From Procambarus clarkii (lineage: Eukaryota > Arthropoda > Malacostraca > Decapoda > Cambaridae), in the NCBI RefSeq assembly GCF_040958095.1, contig NC_091228.1:7108700-7172699 (forward strand): DNA of 64,000 bases, written 5' to 3'. A program made the position numbers and the translations under genes. Positions 58,727 to 64,000 of the stretch are shown here, one piece after another. The first letter of the stretch is position 1. Every line of letters starts with the position of its first letter. A model generated the notes under the pieces. It was given only the letters and a program-made list of their open reading frames with translations, had not been told where the DNA came from and did not search any database.

Positions 58727-59150
58727 ACTAACTAGAAGCATGAATCCCTTACACAATAAGATCAATAAAACCAGCAATTCAGTCATATTTAACCAAATAT
58801 AAAAAATATGTATATTTTTATGCATATGTATATTTTATAGTTTTATAAAAATATGTATATTTTTATACAAGCTAGAAGCATGAAATCCTTACACAATAAG
58901 ATCAATCAAACCAGCAATTCAGTCATATTTAACCAAATATATAAATATGTATATTTTTATGTATATGTATATTTTATAGTTTTATAAAAATATGTATATT
59001 TTTATACAAGCTAGAAGCATGAAATCCTTACACAATAAGATCAATCAAACCAGCAATTCAGTCATATTTAACCAAATATATAAATATGTATATTTTTATG
59101 TATATGTATATTTTATAGTTTTATAAAAATATGTATATTAATTTAATTTA
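58727..59150. repeat. About 139-bp tandem repeat, 3 copies
   Basis: Units begin CTAGAAGCATGAA near 58732, 58872 and 59011 and contain CAATAAGATCAATCAAACC and ATATGTATATTTTTATG. The second and third are almost identical; the first is more diverged. Confidence 0.95.
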
Positions 59151-59250
59151 CATCACCGCAACATCTACTTTTAAATATATTACAGACTTTGACCCTTTAC
59201 TGTTTTCTAATGAGTTGTTATTCACAGTGGAATTCGATACATTGAATACG

Positions 59251-59388
59251 GTGAGGTTATCTTGAGGTTATCTTGAGATGATTTCGGGGCTTTAGTGTCC
59301 CCGCGGCCCGGTCCTCGACCAGGCCTCCACCCCCAGGAAGCAGCCCGTGACAGCTGACTAACACCCAGGTACCTATTTTACTGCTAGG
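59251..59388 (-). repeat. tRNA-derived SINE (family 1), tail half only
   Basis: Minus strand: GCAGTAAAATAGGTACC, GTCACGGGCTGCTTCCTGG, GGCCTGGTCGAGGACCG and tail ATCTCAAGATAACCTC. The tRNA head is missing, so the copy is 5' truncated, as expected for retroposition. Confidence 0.88.
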
Positions 59389-59554
59389 AAAGCACTAATC
59401 AAACGCTATGTGACATAGTTTCCTGTTAACGATATACGACAATCACCATACATCTCGTTTCTGTGTGTTCTTACGTGTACTGACGTGTACTGACGTGTAC
59501 TAACGTGTACTAACGTATCTGTGCATGCATGATGCACTTGGAACTTTGGGACCT

Positions 59555-59762
59555 GACAATTAGTTGCCTGTCGTATTTGCTATTTGTGTCTGCAGAATCG
59601 AGCTATTAGCTCTTGGACCCCGCCTTTCTAACTAATCTATTTTTGTCTCTATTATATCTACTATATATATTTCTAACACACGCGCACACACACGCATACA
59701 CATCCCCAGGAAGCAGCCCGTAGCAGCTGCCTGACTGCCTGGTACCTATTTACTGCTAGGTG
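59555..59762 (-). repeat. LINE tail fragment and SINE family 1 fragment
   Basis: GCAGAATCGAGCTATTAGCT and CCCCGCCTTTCTAAC (59590-59630) match LINE tails. 59701-59762 (CCCCAGGAAGCAGCCCGT, ACCTATTTACTGCTAGG) matches the SINE body. Confidence 0.65.
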
Positions 59763-59843
59763 AATAGATGGAATGCATTAGGACTCTGACACTGAAAAAA
59801 TTGTTTCTAACGTCTCTATGGCTCATTTGGGCACTCAGTTTCC

Positions 59844-59846
<3 letters not shown>
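59763..59846 (-). repeat. LINE 3' fragment
   Basis: GACTCTGACACTGAAAAAAT and GTCTCTATGGCTCATTTGGG match the coding end of the LINE at 59927-60435. Cut by (GT)n. Confidence 0.75.

Positions 59847-59926
<80 letters not shown>
59847..59926. repeat. (GT)n microsatellite
   Basis: About 80 bp of GT abutting the LINE tail GTACTCACCTAGTTG. Confidence 0.97.
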
Positions 59927-59929
<3 letters not shown>

Positions 59930-60435
59930 CACCTAGTTGTACTCACCTAGTTGTGTTTGCGGGGGTTGAGCTCTGGCTCTTTGGTCCCGCCTCTCAACCG
60001 TCAATCAACAGGTGTACAGATTCATGAGCCTATCGGGCTCTGTCATATCTACACTTGAAACTGTGTATGGAGTCAGCCTCCACCACATCACTTCCTAGTG
60101 CATTCCATTTGTCAACCACTCTGACACTAAAAAAGTTCTTTCTAATATCTCTGTGGCTCATTTGGGCACTCAGTTTCCACCTGTGTCCCCTTGTGCGTGT
60201 ACCCCTTGTGTTAAATAGCCTGTCTTTATCTACCCTATCAATTCCCTTCAGAATCTTGAATGTGGTGATCATGTCCCCCCCTAACTCTTCTGTCTTCCAG
60301 CGAAGTGAGGTTTAATTCCCGTAGTCTCTCCTCGTAGCTCATACCTCTCAGCTCGGGTACTAGTCTGGTGGCAAACCTTTGAACCTTTCCCAGTTTAGTC
60401 TTATGCTTGACTAGATATGGACTCCATGCTGGGGC
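59927..60435 (-). pseudogene. LINE ORF2 C-terminus with 3' tail, best-preserved copy
   Basis: Minus-strand translation gives MITTFKILKGIDRVDKD, then RGHRWKLSAQMSHRDIRKNF and FSVRVVDKWNALGSDVVEAD followed by SIHSFKCRYDRA. This is the terminal domain of a LINE ORF2 and lies in one frame. Upstream (60310-60430), GAGCTGAGAGGTATGAGC and similar sequence continue the family, but the RT is absent. The tail towards the lower coordinate ends CAATTAGGTGAGTAC and (AC)n. Confidence 0.88.
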
Positions 60436-60440
60436 TGCAT

Positions 60441-60443
60441 ATG

Positions 60444-60537
<94 letters not shown>
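60441..60537. repeat. (GT)n microsatellite
   Basis: About 97 bp of GT with one TTT interruption. Confidence 0.97.
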
Positions 60538-60539
<2 letters not shown>

Positions 60540-60625
60540 CACCTAATTGTACTCACCTAATTGTGCTTGCGGGGGTTGAGCTTTGGCTCTTTGGTCCCGC
60601 CTCTCAACTGTCAATCAACACCTGA
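60535..60625 (-). repeat. LINE 3' tail fragment
   Basis: GTACTCACCTAATTGTACTC, GTGCTTGCGGGGGTTGAGC and GTCCCGCCTCTCAACTGTC, the same tail as 59927; it lies between two (GT)n tracts. Confidence 0.85.
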
Positions 60626-60626
60626 C

Positions 60627-60760
<134 letters not shown>

Positions 60761-61009
60761 GTCGTGCGAGAGAGCGATAAGGATGCAAGAAAAGGTACAA
60801 AAGTGAGAGTGTGTGTCGGGACTGCAGATGCCAATACGAGTTAGTCAATATTGCTGGTCCAGCATACCGGTGGAGCTTACTGAAAGGCAACAGTGACAGG
60901 ACACATATGTTGGGCGACGGACCCTCTTCGCTCGCACTGAATGGAGGATCCAACTCCACACACACACAACATCTGGAAGCACTGATGATGACCACAACAC
61001 TCTACTCCA

Positions 61010-61195
61010 ACAAACTGGTGACTTCCTCGACTTTCGACAGAAAAAACTGTAGTGACTTCTAAGACAGTCAACACAAAAAATTAGTGACTTCCCTGACATT
61101 CAACTAAAAAAACTAGTGACTTCCACGTCAATCAACACTAAAAACTAGTGACTTCCACGACTTTCAACAACAAAAAATTAGTGACTTCCATAAGA
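61010..61195. repeat. 32-34 bp degenerate tandem repeat, about 6 copies
   Basis: GTGACTTCC recurs at 61018, 61052, 61084, 61116, 61148 and 61181, with CAACAAAAAA-like spacers. Confidence 0.85.
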
Positions 61196-61405
61196 CATCA
61201 TCAATCATTCATCCTTACAAAACCCATTGTTACATTTTGCGGCCGATGAATGAGACTTATTCCCATAATGCGAGTTAATCACCACAATTACTCATTGTAC
61301 CTGGCCAAGGTAATTAGAACTCAAGGTTTTTCTTTACACCTTTCAGGCGACATTTTATACCTGGATATCCATTCCTTAATTAAGGAAAAATTACGATATT
61401 TGTGT

Positions 61406-61584
61406 AGGCGATGAGTCACAATAACGTGGCTGAAGTATGTTGACCAGACCACACACTAGAAGTTGAAGGGACAACGACGTTTCGGTCCGTCCTGGACCAT
61501 TCTCAAGACAATCGACTTGAGAATGGTCCAGGACGGACCGAAACGTCGTCGTCCCTTCAACTTCTAGTGTGTGGTCTGGTCAAC
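61406..61584. mobile_element. Foldback element, 179-bp inverted dimer, with 15-bp target duplication
   Basis: Left arm AGGCGATGAGTCACAATAAC through GACGTTTCGGTCCGTCC to TTCTCAAG, short spacer ACAATC, then the inverse arm GACTTGAGAATGGTCC to GTGTGGTCTGGTCAAC. TTACGATATTTGTGT lies at 61391-61405 and again at 61585-61599. Confidence 0.94.
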
Positions 61585-61950
61585 TTACGATATTTGTGTT
61601 CTAACTCAATCCACTGCACTCGTATATTATATTGACATAAGTCTCTCTCATCAGAGGGATCAGTATATATATATAATTCACATCCCTTAGGTTTCCAGAG
61701 AGAAATATAATATATAGAGCACATAGAAGCGATTATAAGATTTAATTACGATATAATGGGATCGGAATTAGGGCTAAAACTCGCCTTAGATATGTGCCTG
61801 GTATTAAATGGATTATCTTAATTTGCATTGTGGCTGGAGTCGCGTATCTTATCCTGAACGCTGCGGGCGAATTTAAGAGCGAATTACCAACAGGAAAAAG
61901 AATAGTTAAATTATGCGTTAATAAGGCTTATTGTTGAAAGTCTTTTGAAA

Positions 61951-62445
<495 letters not shown>

Positions 62446-62450
62446 AATAC
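62446..62450. repeat. Left target-site duplication of the solo LTR
   Basis: AATAC, identical to 63483-63487. Confidence 0.9.
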
Positions 62451-63482
62451 TGTTACGAACCCGGATTCAGCGTCCGAGCCGGGAGCAGTGACAAACACGC
62501 CATCTGTGGGTCAGCTCCCGAAACCCCCGCCAAACGAACGACGACACCTAGTGAGGACAGCGTGTACTGGCCTCGAGGACCAGTTTCCAGTCTGGTTCAG
62601 CACTCAACACCGCCGCTCCTGACCTCTGGTGAGGTGGTGCTCCGACGAGAGCGCCATCTATGGAGTGGATATGTCGGGCGTTTGTATCTGAGCCTGTGAG
62701 TGTGGTGTATTAGTGTCCCAGTTATTAATGACGTGTCTGCTTACAGAGCCGACCTGGGACCACTGTGATGGAAGTGGAGTCAGTCTACCCGAGGCAGCCA
62801 GTCTCCATACTGTGAAGTTTGCTGCAGCTGTCGTGACGTCGTCCCCCCGGAAGAACACGGTGGTGTGTTACGCCTGCCAGTGGAGTGGCAGTGGAAGGAT
62901 TTACCCGGGACCGACGTTTGGAGACGATAATCCACTGGGGTATTGAGGACAGGAGGGTGATTGGTGATATCACACGAGACTCCTGTCTAGGGCATACCCC
63001 TTTTATCGTTCGTGGAGTGGCCGTACCAGCCTTGTTGGCTCAGTACCTGCCAGCAGACCTGCTGGACGTGTGGTTGACGGCCTCCACGACGGTGCCCCCA
63101 GTGGACCTGTGTTGTGGCTGACCTGTGGCCAGGGTAGACTCGGCGTTCTCAGAGGACACGTCTTGAGGCCAGGAAGAAAGCACCGCGGACTCAGCACCTA
63201 GCTTCGAGGATCCATAGTCTCCAGTAGAAGACTACAGTGTTGATCCCCTTTGTAAAGTGTTAATACCCCTCCCCCTTGTGTACGTTTTACTTTTATATAT
63301 TTAAATGGTGATGGTTATATTATATTATATTAAGTTCTTACCTTTCTTTCCCTACTCCCTTTAAGTTACTTGCGTCACGGATCGCATCCCTTGATAGCCT
63401 CTACTGGCTTGGGGCCGGATATATATCTTCCTCTAACTACATCAGAGTAAGAACCCCGTTGCGTCCCGAGAGGGCCGTAACA
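62451..63482 (+). mobile_element. Solo LTR, 1,032 bp, with 5-bp target duplication
   Basis: Starts TGTTACGAACCCGGATTC and ends GAGAGGGCCGTAACA, with 7-bp terminal inverted repeats TGTTACG / CGTAACA. AATAC is present immediately before (62446-62450) and immediately after (63483-63487). Inside are a GC-rich 5' half and an AT-rich segment with TTTTATATATTTAAATGG near 63290, which could be the TATA region. There is no gag-pol sequence on either side, so this is a solo LTR left by recombination between two LTRs. Orientation is assumed. A 5-bp duplication fits Gypsy, BEL or Copia elements. Confidence 0.92.
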
Positions 63483-63487
63483 AATAC
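63483..63487. repeat. Right target-site duplication of the solo LTR
   Basis: AATAC, identical to 62446-62450. Confidence 0.9.
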
Positions 63488-63555
63488 AACTATTGTATTC
63501 TATTCTGTGATTATGTCATTAATTATAAGGACACACTGATACCAGAGAGATAGAC

Positions 63556-63557
<2 letters not shown>

Positions 63558-63607
<50 letters not shown>
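63558..63607. repeat. (GA)n microsatellite
   Basis: About 50 bp of GA. Confidence 0.97.
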
Positions 63608-63608
<1 letters not shown>

Positions 63609-63839
63609 GAGACAGAGACACAAAGAGAGAGAATATGGTCTGGGAAATAGCTTCGCGAATTGAACACAATCATTCGCCAAAATATCAGTCAAATAAGGAG
63701 GGTACAACTTCCGGGATCAGACAAGGACAATGAAATTGTCGGTAACGTAACACACTTAAAAATACGATAACGTTAGCATTCAATACGAGACTGACAAACA
63801 TCAGGATATCCTCAAGGAATGTGGAAACAAAGCCATCCG

Positions 63840-63985
63840 GTACAATCCAGTCCCACCTACATGAGACCAGTAACAGAGTACGCAGCTCTGGCGTGGAGTG
63901 GTTTTCTGAGGCAGGAGACGAATGAAACAATAGTACAAATGTGTGCTGGAACTCTGGTTCCGGGTATAAGGGTAAAGAAATAAAA
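63840..63985 (+). pseudogene. LINE RT C-terminal fragment
   Basis: A frame reads YMRPVTEYAALAWSGFLRQE followed by TNETIVQMCAGTLVPG. It resembles the 'VRP..EYA...W..' segment after the RT catalytic core in LINE proteins. Short, runs toward the window edge, and the upstream part is out of frame. Confidence 0.6.
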
Positions 63986-64000
63986 GGAAATGATGAGAGA

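Overview
The window is nuclear DNA of an animal, most probably a decapod crustacean and perhaps a crayfish. That assignment is an inference from spliced animal-type genes, very dense (AT)n, (GA)n and (GT)n tracts, tRNA-derived SINEs, LINEs with microsatellite tails and Penelope-like retroelements (PLEs). Most of the window is repeats, and most open frames are artefacts of tandem repeats or microsatellites. I found no prokaryotic features, CRISPR array or functional RNA gene.

Two host genes can be assembled exon by exon. (1) A small secreted Kunitz inhibitor gene lies on the + strand at about 13.16-14.0 kb. Its three exons have matching phases, the six-cysteine spacing is perfect and the P1 residue is Arg. 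(2) A DPR / zig-8-like two-Ig-domain cell-surface protein gene lies on the - strand at about 37.07-27.31 kb. Its five exons are all phase-compatible and run from the middle of Ig1 to a hydrophobic C-terminus; the 5' exons are beyond the part I could recognise. This gene carries one in-frame TGA directly after the second Ig2 cysteine codon, although the frame continues normally on both sides.

Layout: 1-10.7 kb is a satellite of about 1,017 bp (about 10.5 copies, with a mosaic exchange pattern) ending in a SINE fragment. 11-21 kb holds the Kunitz gene, minisatellites (63, 32, 42, 53 and 33 bp), LINE 3' ends and SINEs. 21-26 kb holds PLE C-terminal (GIY-YIG) remnants, a pair of palindromic MITEs and long inverted arms. 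27-37 kb is the DPR gene, its introns filled with a 56-bp array, a MITE, SINEs, an 885-bp PLE-derived palindrome and a 19-bp array. 37.4-38.4 kb has 25-bp and 21-bp arrays. 39-50 kb holds SINE-like and LINE remnants, including a broken reverse transcriptase. 51.4-53.2 kb has adjacent 14-bp and 20-bp satellites. 54-64 kb holds further SINE, LINE and foldback elements and a clean 1,032-bp solo LTR with a 5-bp target duplication.

The most interesting theme is a set of short inverted-dimer retroposons. Several are flanked by 9-15 bp target-site duplications that I can read directly. They carry a recurrent hairpin followed by GAAACG, which resembles one half of the hammerhead-ribozyme core known from PLEs. 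The ribozyme link is a hypothesis; the duplications and the inverted structure are directly visible.
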